Source of the DNA: Oceanospirillaceae bacterium
GTDB taxonomy: Bacteria; Pseudomonadota; Gammaproteobacteria; Pseudomonadales; Balneatricaceae
Direction: 5' to 3'
Assembly (NCBI GenBank): GCA_024640955.1
Contig: JAHEDZ010000016.1
Coordinates: 1 to 64,000, forward strand
DNA length: 64,000 nt
In this document: positions 55,171 to 63,700 of the stretch, in pieces
How the letters are laid out: the number at the start of each line of letters is the position of its first letter
Numbering within the stretch: position 1 is the stretch's first letter
Program-made: the position numbers and the translations under genes
The notes under the pieces: generated by a model
The model's database searches: none
Told to the model about the DNA's origin: nothing
What the model saw: only the letters and a program-made list of their open reading frames with translations

Positions 55171-56295
55171 TTACCCCTCGAAGAATTCATCGTTGTGCTG
55201 ACCGATCTCCGGCAGGTCCAACTGCACCGGTAGGAAAGGATCGCCGTCTATCTCAATCGGTAGACCGGGCGCTCTGAAGGTCTGACCGCCATCAACAGAC
55301 TCAAATAGACCATTCGGACGATTCACATGGGGGTCATCATACATCTCAGCGGGTCTTGCGATAGGAGCAAAGGAGAGCCCCGCCGCTTCAAACTCTCGAG
55401 CCAGAGACTCGAAGCTTTGCTGTTTTATCGCCTCAGCAAAAATTGGTAGCGTCCAACTGCGCGCACGAATCTGATCGGGCCGTGTCTGCAAACGCTCATC
55501 TTCAAGCAGGTTCTCGAGCTGCAGAATTTTACACAGCGAGTTCCAGTGCCCCTCTGTAACGGCGCTGACAAACATCTGTTTCCCGGACTGAGTCTCAAAA
55601 ATGTCGTAGACCGCCCAGGAGAAGTTGCGCTCGGGCATCGGCGGCTCCTCTTTGCCCTCAAGGTCAAACTGCACCATGTGCTGGGAGACTAGGAACAGAC
55701 AGTTCTCGAACAGGCCGATACGCAGTGCATGCCCCTCACCATCGCGCTCCCGCGCCAGCAGCGTAGAGACCACGGCAAAGGCGCCAAACAATCCGGCCAT
55801 GATGTCATTAGCAGATGAGCCAATACGCAGTGGGCGACCGGTAGGCCCGGTCATGTAGGCCATCCCTGTCATCATCTGCACCACCTCATCCATCGCGGTA
55901 CGGGTCTCGTAGGGCCCGTGAAGGAATCCTTTACAGGAGGCGAGTATCATCTGCGGATAACGCTCGCGCAATTGCGAAGGTGCTAACCCCATCTTCTCGA
56001 GTGACTCATCACGAAAGTTCTCAACGAACACATCAGCCGTCGCCAGCAGGCGGTGCAATTTCTCCCGATCTTCAGGCTTTTTGATATCCAAGCTGACCGA
56101 CTTTTTACCTCGGTTAAAAGTTGGGAAGAAGCCGCGCCCCATCCCGCTGAGGTCGCGGGTTTTATCACCGCCGGGCGGCTCAATTTTAATCACCTCAGCG
56201 CCCATAAACGCGAGAAACATGCCACAGGACGGCCCCATAATCATGTGGCTCATCTCAACGACGCGCACGCCTTCTAATGGTCTCGCTGCACTCAT
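55171..56295 (-). CDS. class III (CaiB/BaiF) CoA transferase
   Basis: The 374-residue product has the family N-terminus LEGVRVVEMSHMIMGPSCGMFLAFMGAEVIKIEPPGGD, then FNRGKKSVSLDIKKPEDREKL and the catalytic aspartate in VFVENFRDESLEKMGL. These enzymes move CoA between carboxylic acids. I take ATG 56295 (MSAARPLEG); the frame is open 21 codons upstream. It is paired with the lyase gene, so the two probably activate and cleave the same acid. Confidence 0.88.
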   Translation of the reverse strand: MSAARPLEGVRVVEMSHMIMGPSCGMFLAFMGAEVIKIEPPGGDKTRDLSGMGRGFFPTFNRGKKSVSLDIKKPEDREKLHRLLATADVFVENFRDESLEKMGLAPSQLRERYPQMILASCKGFLHGPYETRTAMDEVVQMMTGMAYMTGPTGRPLRIGSSANDIMAGLFGAFAVVSTLLARERDGEGHALRIGLFENCLFLVSQHMVQFDLEGKEEPPMPERNFSWAVYDIFETQSGKQMFVSAVTEGHWNSLCKILQLENLLEDERLQTRPDQIRARSWTLPIFAEAIKQQSFESLAREFEAAGLSFAPIARPAEMYDDPHVNRPNGLFESVDGGQTFRAPGLPIEIDGDPFLPVQLDLPEIGQHNDEFFEG

Positions 56296-56429
56296 TCCTC
56301 TCTCCCGGCCGACACTCTCTATTTTCTGCAGGCTAACGGCAAAAGAGGTTCGCATCAATCTACCCCCTGGTTTAAAATTTCGCTCCTGTAACTAAACCCA
56401 CACCACCTTATCAAGAGGCGAGCGTAAAG

Positions 56430-57338
56430 ATGGTACAGATCGGTTTTTTGGATGGCGGTACAGGGCAAGAGATCTACAAACGCGCAGGCAAGCCTGATGC
56501 TCGCCTCTGGTCTGTTGAAGTGCTCCTCAAGCAGCCTGAGCTTGTGACCCAGGTTCATGCGGATTTCATTGCGGCGGGCTGTCGTACATTGACACTCAAT
56601 ACCTACACCGCCACCCCAACGCGACTCGAAGGGGCTGGTATTGCAGATCGGCAAAACCAGATCTTTGCGAAAGCTAAGCAAGCGATGAGTGAGGCAATTG
56701 CTCTAGCCGGCCCCGATGTTGAGTGTGCGGGTTGCCTACCGCCGCTACATGGCAGCTACCTAGCAGACCCACCGAGGAGCTTCGAATCGATGCTGCCGGA
56801 GTTTCAGCGACTGTGCGAGCTGCAGTCAGACCAGGACCTGCTGCTGATAGAGACCATGTCGAATAGCACTGAGGCGCGTGCTGCCTGCGCAGCAGCAACT
56901 GAAACCGGACTGCTCTACACCCTAGGATTGCGGGTCGAATCCGACGGAAAGTTGAGGTCAGGTGAGAGCCTCGAGCGCGTCATTGAAGCCTGCCTCCCCT
57001 ACAACCCAGATGGCATCTGGCTAAATTGCAGCGCTCCGGAGGACATCAACGAAGCGTTACTTCGACTGCAGCCATTTAATCTGCCGTTCGGTGCCTACGC
57101 CAACGGTTTCATATCCGTGGAGGCGCTGGCGGCGGGTAATTCAGTGGCACTTTTGGGCGAACGCTCAGATGTAACCCCCGAGGTTTATGCACAGCTTGCA
57201 AAGCACTGGGTTAGCGAGGGGGCACAGTTGATCGGCGGCTGCTGCGAAGTGACCGCCGAACATATGCGAGTGACTGCCGAGCAACTTAACCTGGCGGGAC
57301 ACCAGTTAGCGAAGGTGTCAGAGCTGTTGAAAGGCTAG
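56430..57338 (+). CDS. homocysteine S-methyltransferase family protein
   Basis: The 302-residue TIM-barrel protein has FLDGGTGQEIYKRAG at the start and the zinc ligands C200 (WLNCSAPED) and C271-C272 (GGCCEV), as in MmuM and the MetH N-terminal domain. It would transfer methyl from S-methylmethionine or a related donor to homocysteine. The donor cannot be told, and no partner permease (mmuP) is nearby. GAGGCGAG lies upstream of the ATG at a longer than ideal distance. Confidence 0.85.
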   Translation: MVQIGFLDGGTGQEIYKRAGKPDARLWSVEVLLKQPELVTQVHADFIAAGCRTLTLNTYTATPTRLEGAGIADRQNQIFAKAKQAMSEAIALAGPDVECAGCLPPLHGSYLADPPRSFESMLPEFQRLCELQSDQDLLLIETMSNSTEARAACAAATETGLLYTLGLRVESDGKLRSGESLERVIEACLPYNPDGIWLNCSAPEDINEALLRLQPFNLPFGAYANGFISVEALAAGNSVALLGERSDVTPEVYAQLAKHWVSEGAQLIGGCCEVTAEHMRVTAEQLNLAGHQLAKVSELLKG

Positions 57339-57432
57339 AACCTCTCCTGCAAGCGCACTTACTGCAGGCTTGCCAAAGCCCGAGCGACACCGGATACTCA
57401 TTTTCCAAACCCTAATGACCGAGGAGACTCTG

Positions 57433-57930
57433 GTGACACAGATCAGTAAAGATAAAGTCGTGCAGTTTTTCTACACCCTGTCAGATACTGACGGCAATCA
57501 GATCGAGACCAATCGTGATACCAATCCAATGGCCTACCTGCACGGCCACAACGGCATGCTTGGCGCCATAGAAGCAGAGCTGGAGGGCAAGAGCGCCGGT
57601 GACGTTTTATCAATCACCCTAAGCCCAGATCAGGCTCATGGCGAACGACAGCCAGACTCAGAAATTCGCGTTCCAATGAAACATCTTCAGGGTCTACCCA
57701 AAGGTCAGCGCAGCTGGAAGCCGGGTATGGTTGCCGTGGTAAAAACGGAGCAAGGGATGCGTCAGGTAACTGTGGTTAAACCGGGCCTGAAGATGGTAAC
57801 CATCGATACTAACCACCCGCTCGCGGGCCAGACGCTCGGCTACGACATTGAAGTGGTTGATGTGCGCGATGCAACAGCAGAAGAGATCGCCCACGGTCAT
57901 GCTCATGGTGTTGGCGGCCATCAGCACTAA
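57433..57930 (+). CDS. FKBP-type peptidyl-prolyl isomerase, SlyD-like
   Basis: The 165-residue protein contains the SlyD-type FKBP core: VVQFFYTLSDTDGNQIETN, PMAYLHGHNGMLGAIEAELEGK with the IF-domain insert, and LSPDQAHGERQPDSEIRVPM. A short His-rich tail (HGHAHGVGGHQH) may bind nickel or other metals. GTG 57433 is chosen because GAGGAG lies six bases upstream. In-frame codons extend back to 57370. Confidence 0.88.
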   Translation: MTQISKDKVVQFFYTLSDTDGNQIETNRDTNPMAYLHGHNGMLGAIEAELEGKSAGDVLSITLSPDQAHGERQPDSEIRVPMKHLQGLPKGQRSWKPGMVAVVKTEQGMRQVTVVKPGLKMVTIDTNHPLAGQTLGYDIEVVDVRDATAEEIAHGHAHGVGGHQH

Positions 57931-58002
57931 TCTAGAGGACGATAGTCTCTTTTGGCTAGTTTCTTTTGGCCAATCTCTTCTAGAGGACATGTTGAAGTGG
58001 GT

Positions 58003-58143
58003 ATGACTGCGTTGCTGCAGTCCAATCAACTGCTGCAATTGCGCGAGCAATATAATGAGATCTTTATCGAGGAGCGTATTGAGAGCTTTGCAGTCAAATT
58101 ACTGAAGGACTCTACAGACACAAATGGAATCTCAGCCATATAA
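58003..58143 (+). CDS. possible 46-residue protein next to tRNA-Ser
   Basis: A frame from ATG 58003 encodes a helical, charged peptide (MTALLQSNQLLQLREQYNEI and IEERIESFAVKLLKDS) and ends at TAA 58143, just three bases before a strong terminator. The ribosome binding site is weak. It may be a real small protein or the C-terminal stump of a larger lost gene. A 10-bp sequence TCTAGAGGAC occurs twice just upstream (near 57931 and 57979). Confidence 0.35.
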   Translation: MTALLQSNQLLQLREQYNEIFIEERIESFAVKLLKDSTDTNGISAI

Positions 58144-58199
58144 ACAAAAAGCCCCGCTGATGCGGGGCTTTTTGTTTATATGGCGGTCAGAGAGGGATT
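58142..58199. repeat. 58-bp direct repeat with tRNA-Ser 3' end, copy 1
   Basis: These 58 bases are identical to 58308-58365. They contain a terminator hairpin and the last 19 bases of tRNA-Ser including CCA (58181-58199). Beyond this point the tRNA sequence is not continued, so this is a truncated tRNA copy. The pattern resembles an attachment-site duplication or a collapsed tRNA tandem. Confidence 0.85.
58146..58173. terminator. bidirectional terminator, upstream copy
   Basis: GCCCCGC and GCGGGGC form a perfect seven-pair GC stem with loop TGAT, flanked by five A and five T. It works in both directions and directly follows the 46-residue frame. Confidence 0.88.
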
Positions 58200-58307
58200 G
58201 ACTCATTTCGGCTCGTGGCCGAAATGCCCCTGCGGGCGCCTTCGGCGGTCCAAAACGCTTTCGCGTTTTGTCGAACCCTCTTCTCGGGTTCTTATCCACT
58301 ACCCAAC
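58200..58307. other. 108-bp hairpin-rich spacer between the tRNA-Ser repeats
   Basis: The spacer holds a chain of inverted repeats: ATTTCGGC/GCCGAAAT, AAAACGC/GCGTTTT and GAACCC/GGGTTC. No coding region is seen. Confidence 0.5.
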
Positions 58308-58365
58308 AAACAAAAAGCCCCGCTGATGCGGGGCTTTTTGTTTATATGGCGGTCAGAGAGGGATT
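58308..58365. repeat. 58-bp direct repeat with tRNA-Ser 3' end, copy 2
   Basis: This copy belongs to the intact tRNA-Ser gene: its right part (58347-58365) is the true 3' end of the tRNA and its left part is the tRNA terminator. It is identical to 58142-58199. Confidence 0.88.
58312..58339 (-). terminator. terminator of tRNA-Ser
   Basis: The same AAAAA-stem-loop-stem-TTTTT structure as at 58146, seven bases beyond the CCA end of tRNA-Ser on the minus strand. Confidence 0.9.
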
Positions 58366-58434
58366 CGAACCCTCGGTACGTTGCCGTACAGCCGCTTTCC
58401 AGGCGACCTCCTTCGACCACTCGGACACCTGACC
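58347..58434 (-). tRNA. tRNA-Ser (GGA anticodon)
   Basis: The minus strand folds as an 88-nt class II tRNA with a long variable arm (GTACGGCAACGTAC region). The acceptor is GGTCAGG paired with TCTGACC, discriminator G and encoded CCA. The anticodon loop CTGGAAAG gives GGA (serine UCC/UCU), and the T loop contains GTTCGAATC. It is the likely source of the truncated copy at 58181-58199. Confidence 0.95.
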
Positions 58435-58491
58435 TAAACTGGTGTGCGCATCGGCGATTTGTGCATTCGGCCGATAGCGAGTGAGCGCGGC

Positions 58492-58519
58492 ATTGTATCA
58501 GCTTTTAGTTAAAGCTCAA
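58492..58519 (-). promoter_or_regulatory. candidate promoter of tRNA-Ser
   Basis: On the minus strand TTGAGC and TACAAT are separated by 16 bases, about 55 bp upstream of the tRNA 5' end, leaving a leader of about 50 nt to be processed off. Confidence 0.5.
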
Positions 58520-58616
58520 GCGCTTAAAGAGCGCAAAATAGTCCCGTTGCGCGCTGTATCTGCTGGGGCTTTTCTATAGAATGTCGAGCAACGATTTTAT
58601 GGTTTTGGAGTTGTCG

Positions 58617-59591
58617 ATGTTGTGGCCGGTTGTGGCAGTGGTTGTAGGTTTAATTATACTGGTGTGGAGTGCAGACCGTTTTGTTGATGGCGCCGCTGCA
58701 ACAGCGCGTCATCTGGGTATGCCAACGCTACTGATCGGTATGGTAATCATCGGCTTCGGGACCTCTGCACCAGAGATGGTTGTTTCGGCGTTAGCGGCAA
58801 TGCAGGGGAACCCAGGCTTGGCGCTCGGTAACGGTTTTGGCTCCAACATTACCAATATCGCGCTGATTCTTGGCCTTACCGCTATTCTCGCCCCTATCGC
58901 TGTGCAGTCTCGCATTCTTAAGGCCGAGCTACCGGTATTGATGGCTGCAACACTGTTGGTCGGTGCCCTGCTCTATGATCTTGAGATTAGTCGTCTCGAC
59001 GCTTGGATTATGCTAATCACCTTTTTTGCTATTATGGTCTGGTCGATCTGGCGCGGTATGCGCCAGCCCAAGGATACGCTGGCTGATGATATCGCGCATG
59101 AGCTTGACGATGATCAGATGCCCATGGGCAGAGCAATTCTATGGTTACTGATTGGCTTAGCGCTGTTGATCGCAAGCTCACGGCTGCTGGTTTGGGGCGC
59201 AGTGGATATTGCTAGCGCGCTGGGTGTCAGTGATCTGATCATCGGACTCACTATCGTTGCCATCGGCACCTCACTGCCCGAGCTCGCTTCATCAATCATC
59301 GCGGTGCGCAAGAATGAGCATGATCTGGCCATCGGCAATGTGATTGGCAGCAACCTGTTTAACACATTGGCTGTTGTCGGCATTGCGGGCGCAATACACC
59401 CATTGAGTGTGGCCGCAGAGGTACTCAGTCGTGACTGGATGGTGATGACCGGCCTAACCCTCTCCCTCTTTGTTCTGGGTTATGGTGTGCTTGGGCGCGG
59501 CCGTATAAACCGCGTCGAGGGCGGGTTGTTGCTTGCAGCTTACGTTAGCTACGCCGGCTACCTCTTCTACACTCTGGCACAGGCCATCTAA
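58617..59591 (+). CDS. yrbG: calcium/sodium antiporter (YrbG-like CaCA family)
   Basis: The 324-residue membrane protein has ten or eleven helices and two inverted alpha-repeats with the family motifs GFGTSAPEMVVSALAA/GNGFGSNITN and AIGTSLPELASSIIAV/GNVIGSNLFNT. It exchanges Ca2+ for Na+ (or H+). ATG 58617 is preferred because GGAG lies six bases upstream; earlier in-frame ATGs at 58581 and 58599 lack one. Confidence 0.9.
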   Translation: MLWPVVAVVVGLIILVWSADRFVDGAAATARHLGMPTLLIGMVIIGFGTSAPEMVVSALAAMQGNPGLALGNGFGSNITNIALILGLTAILAPIAVQSRILKAELPVLMAATLLVGALLYDLEISRLDAWIMLITFFAIMVWSIWRGMRQPKDTLADDIAHELDDDQMPMGRAILWLLIGLALLIASSRLLVWGAVDIASALGVSDLIIGLTIVAIGTSLPELASSIIAVRKNEHDLAIGNVIGSNLFNTLAVVGIAGAIHPLSVAAEVLSRDWMVMTGLTLSLFVLGYGVLGRGRINRVEGGLLLAAYVSYAGYLFYTLAQAI

Positions 59592-59615
59592 CCACAGCTA
59601 ATAAGGAACATCGGC

Positions 59616-60572
59616 ATGCTGCGCGGATTTGCACTAGACGCTAATAAGTTGCGTGAACGAGAACTAGATGCCGATGACCGCCTAGCCCAACTGCAATCAC
59701 TCTGCTGGATTGACCTGCAGGACCCCACCGAGGAGGAGCGGCTCTGGGTTGAACAGTGCCACCCCCAGGCGCTACCGGAGGCGGATGAAGTTGACGAGAT
59801 CGAGTCCAGTGCCCGTTACTTCATTGAGGGCCGCGATATCCATGTCCACTCTCTATTCTTAACCCAGAGCGAAGGTCGCTACAACACCACAACCGTGGCT
59901 TTTACATTGGCGCCAGAACGCCTACTCAGTTTCCACGACGCTGATCTGGCAGACTTTCGCTTAATTCGCCTACGTGCGCGCCGTGGCTGGATTGAGACCA
60001 GCAACCCGCTTCAGCTGCTGACCACCATATTCACTCAGAAGGTCGATAACCTCGCCGACCAACTTGAAGATCTGCACACAGAACTCGAAGAGATTGGCCA
60101 CGAGGTTTTAGAGAGCCAGAGCAGTGGCTCACATGCACAGGCCTTGGATCGCCTTGCACGACTGGAGGACTCCAACGGCAAAATTCGCCTCTGCCTTATG
60201 GACACCCAACGCTCCATCTCGTTCTTGATGCGCCACATTCGTAATCAAGCCGAAGAGCAGGACGCGTGTCGGGAGATTCTTCGCGACCTGGACACACTGA
60301 TGTCCCACGCCACCTTCATGTTTGAGAAGATCAACTTCCTGATGGACGCTGCTCTGGGCTTTATCAATATCCGCCAAAACCAGATCATCAAGACCTTCTC
60401 GATCGCTGCAGTGGTCTTTCTACCACCTACGCTGGTAGCAAGCATCTATGGTATGAACTTCGCGCACATGCCTGAACTGCAATGGAGCGCAGGCTATCCC
60501 TTCGCACTCAGTGCTATGTTGGTCTCTGGTATTGCCCCCTACCTATTCTTCAAACATAAAGGCTGGCTCTGA
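59616..60572 (+). CDS. corA: CorA family divalent metal transporter
   Basis: The 318-residue protein has a long cytoplasmic alpha/beta domain, a stalk helix and two C-terminal membrane helices. The signature YGMNFAHMPEL lies between them and the last residues are basic (FFKHKGWL). It forms a pentameric Mg2+/Co2+ channel. The sequence leans towards the CorA/ZntB subgroup, so zinc export cannot be excluded. AAGGAA precedes the ATG. It is 24 bp from yrbG and may be co-transcribed. Confidence 0.88.
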   Translation: MLRGFALDANKLRERELDADDRLAQLQSLCWIDLQDPTEEERLWVEQCHPQALPEADEVDEIESSARYFIEGRDIHVHSLFLTQSEGRYNTTTVAFTLAPERLLSFHDADLADFRLIRLRARRGWIETSNPLQLLTTIFTQKVDNLADQLEDLHTELEEIGHEVLESQSSGSHAQALDRLARLEDSNGKIRLCLMDTQRSISFLMRHIRNQAEEQDACREILRDLDTLMSHATFMFEKINFLMDAALGFINIRQNQIIKTFSIAAVVFLPPTLVASIYGMNFAHMPELQWSAGYPFALSAMLVSGIAPYLFFKHKGWL

Positions 60573-60704
60573 AATTAATCGGTTCACTGCGGCTAAGTTG
60601 GCCGTGTGCTCCAGAGTGATAAAAGCCATATGGATGAGTAATGTTGGCATTAAGGTTGCTTGAGGTTGTCAATATCTGTGTTTACGGAAAGGATATTCAC
60701 CCAC

Positions 60705-63700
60705 ATGCACAACGGACGTAAACTGCTCGTTATTATCGGCCTCGCATTCAGCTTACTGGGCTACTCCCAAACCAGCTTTGCCCGCAATGTATTGGTTATC
60801 TGGGGTGCAGACTATAACCAACCCTGGACCGCAGCTGTGTCAAATGCTCTGGAGCAGTCACTGACTGCTTCTCAAGCGCCCGTCACGCTCTATTCGGAAT
60901 CGCTAAGTTACGACCGCTTGAGAGTATTACCCAACCCTAGAGTCTGGGCCACTCACCTCAATCAGAAATACGCCAACGCACAGATCGATCTAGTGATCGC
61001 GTTTGAGCACGGCGCGTCCCTGCAACTTCATGCAGCCTTTGATGACCTACTACCCCTGGCAGAAAAGTTTTCGATTTTGGGTAATGGCGAATTAACGCAG
61101 ATCGCCACGGTCGGACAAGATATCTCTTTTTCGAATCATATTGAGCATCTCGACGTCCTGCTCCCCAACACACAGCAGCATCTCGTCATCTCATCCCTGC
61201 CGTCCATAAAAGGCGAAGCCGGTGAACTTGCTCAGCTTGATTCACGCATCGAGCTTTTTACCGATGACCGCAGCTATGATGAATTGTTTGCCCAAGTTGA
61301 AGCGCTGCCCGAAAACAGTGTGATTACCTATGCCGTAATGCACAGAGACGCTCAGGGCGACCAACGCAACCCGCGCGCGGTGCTACAGGAGCTTTTGCAG
61401 CGCTCGAAAGTACCGCTATTCGTCAAACACTCAACACTGCTGCTACCAGGTGTCGTTGGTGGGCACACGCTGGATGCCAACAAAGTAGCCCAACTGATGC
61501 TAGCGGCGCTGCAGAGTGATGATCCAAGTTCAGCATCTTTGTACCTGGGATCGCTCTCACTTGATGTCGCAGAGCTTAACCGTTGGAACATTCCGTTGAA
61601 CCGGGTGCCCACTGAAGCTCGCCTGTACAACGAACCGCTGACATTTTGGCAAGATCATAAATCACAACTTTTCTGGATGACAGGGCTCCTGCTTGCGACT
61701 CTCCTGGTTATTGGCGTATTGACTAGTGTATTGCGCCAGCGCAACAACACCCTACGAATCAGCGAACAGCATCGAGAAGCTTCAGCGCAACTGCAGCGTG
61801 AAGCCGAAGCCCGGCTGGCGGCAGAACAAGACAAACTTGATGCTGAAAAGTTTTCGAGCCTTGCTTTAGAGTCTGCGTATATCGGAGCCTACAAGTACGA
61901 TGCGAAGACGGGTTCGATGTGGCTATCGCCAGTTGCTGCAGCAACACTTGGAGTGGAAACCGACGCTGCCGGACTACTACATGACATCAAGAACACGCTA
62001 CTAGTACGTATTCATCCTGATGATCTTTCCAGACTCCAATCAGAATACGACCCCAACACCAGCGGCCCTGAGTCTTTAACCTACCGAATCAGGGATAAAG
62101 CGGGCGAAATACGTTGGATCAACTCTATTTCGGACTCGAGTTCCGAGGCAGGGGCATTCACAAGAATCGGGGTGATTCGCGATACAACAGACGGGCACGA
62201 ATTGACTGATCGACTCTTGCGTGCGCAAGAGCGCATGACTCTGGCGTTAGAAGCAGCATGTATCGATCTGTTCGAGATTGAGACCGAGTCAGGCGTTGCA
62301 CTGCCACTAACAAATGGCCGCGGTCTATTCCAAATCGGTCAACGGTTTGATTTTGTCGAAGGTATTTCTACTCAACAACTCCCCAAAAGTACGCGAGAGG
62401 AGCTAAGCTCAGTAATCCGTCAAGAAAACCGCACATTTGAGTTCACTGAGTCTAACAGTGTCGGGACCAAGCACCGGTGGATACAGGTTGTAACCGGGCG
62501 CTTCTACCGCCGTAACGATACCGAGTACCTAACACTGGTGTACACCGATATCACCCATCTACGCCAGCACGAGTATGCCGCGTTTCGTCATAGCCAGGAG
62601 AACGAGCTAGCCCTCTCTGCTTCCGGTGCCGGCGTTGCAACAATCCATCCCGCTACAGGACGCACACAACTGTCAGCGCGCGCACAGGAGGTTTGGGATA
62701 CCGGCCCACTCGCAAATGACGCGACAAGTCTGATGACGCTGGCAGAGCAGTACCACCCCGAGGACGACGGTTGGGTCAGAGCCAAATTCCGCGAAATGCT
62801 ATCGGGCGCGGATATCGGTTCACAGGAGTATCGCATTCGCTTAAGGTCCGGAGAGTATCGCTGGATCCGAGCGTTCGGTAGGACTCACTATGATATCAAC
62901 GGTACAGCAGAAGTAATCGCCGTCTTCTATGATATCGACGCGGAGAAACGCCAGTTTGAACTGGTTGAGGAGGCGCGCGAGCGCCAGTCTCGCCTATTTG
63001 CCATCATCGGACATGAGCTACGCACTCCGATTGCAACCATCAAGATGATGCTCGAAGAGCAAGGCGTCTACGAGCTAGCGCCCTATGGTAAACAGACGCA
63101 GGAAACTATCAAGCATACACTGAGTGTACTGGATGATTTGCGCTCTGTTACTCAACCCCAACAGCACGTACATACCGAAACACCTGCAAGCCCCTACGAG
63201 CAACTGGAACAAGCCTTGGGTTCTCTAGGCGGACTACTTGAAACCCATAATATCCGGCCACACTTCCTCAGCAATCCCGAGTCGCAAACGCTCTGTCTAC
63301 TCGACCGACAAAGCCTACGCCAAATGATCACGAATCTGATCAAGAACGCGGCCGTGCACTCTGGCGCCTCGGATATTTGGCTGACGCTAGAGGCCGAGCC
63401 GCAACCCGATGAGCGCATGAACCTTAAAATAAGCCTTTCAGATAACGGCAAGGGGATCCCCGAAGCCGAAATCGAGACGCTGTTTGAGCCGTTCCGGCGA
63501 GGCGATACGCAAGCAGATGGTACTGGCTTGGGTCTACACATCTGTAGAGATCTAGCGCAACGCATGAGCGGCACGCTCACCTACGAGGCTAGCGCGCAGG
63601 GCGGCGCGAAGTTCAACTTTAACGCCAGTTTCCGTCTTGCGAGGCAGGTCGAAACACAGGTTGAATTACACACTGAGGCGCAAGCACAGGTGCTTCCCCT

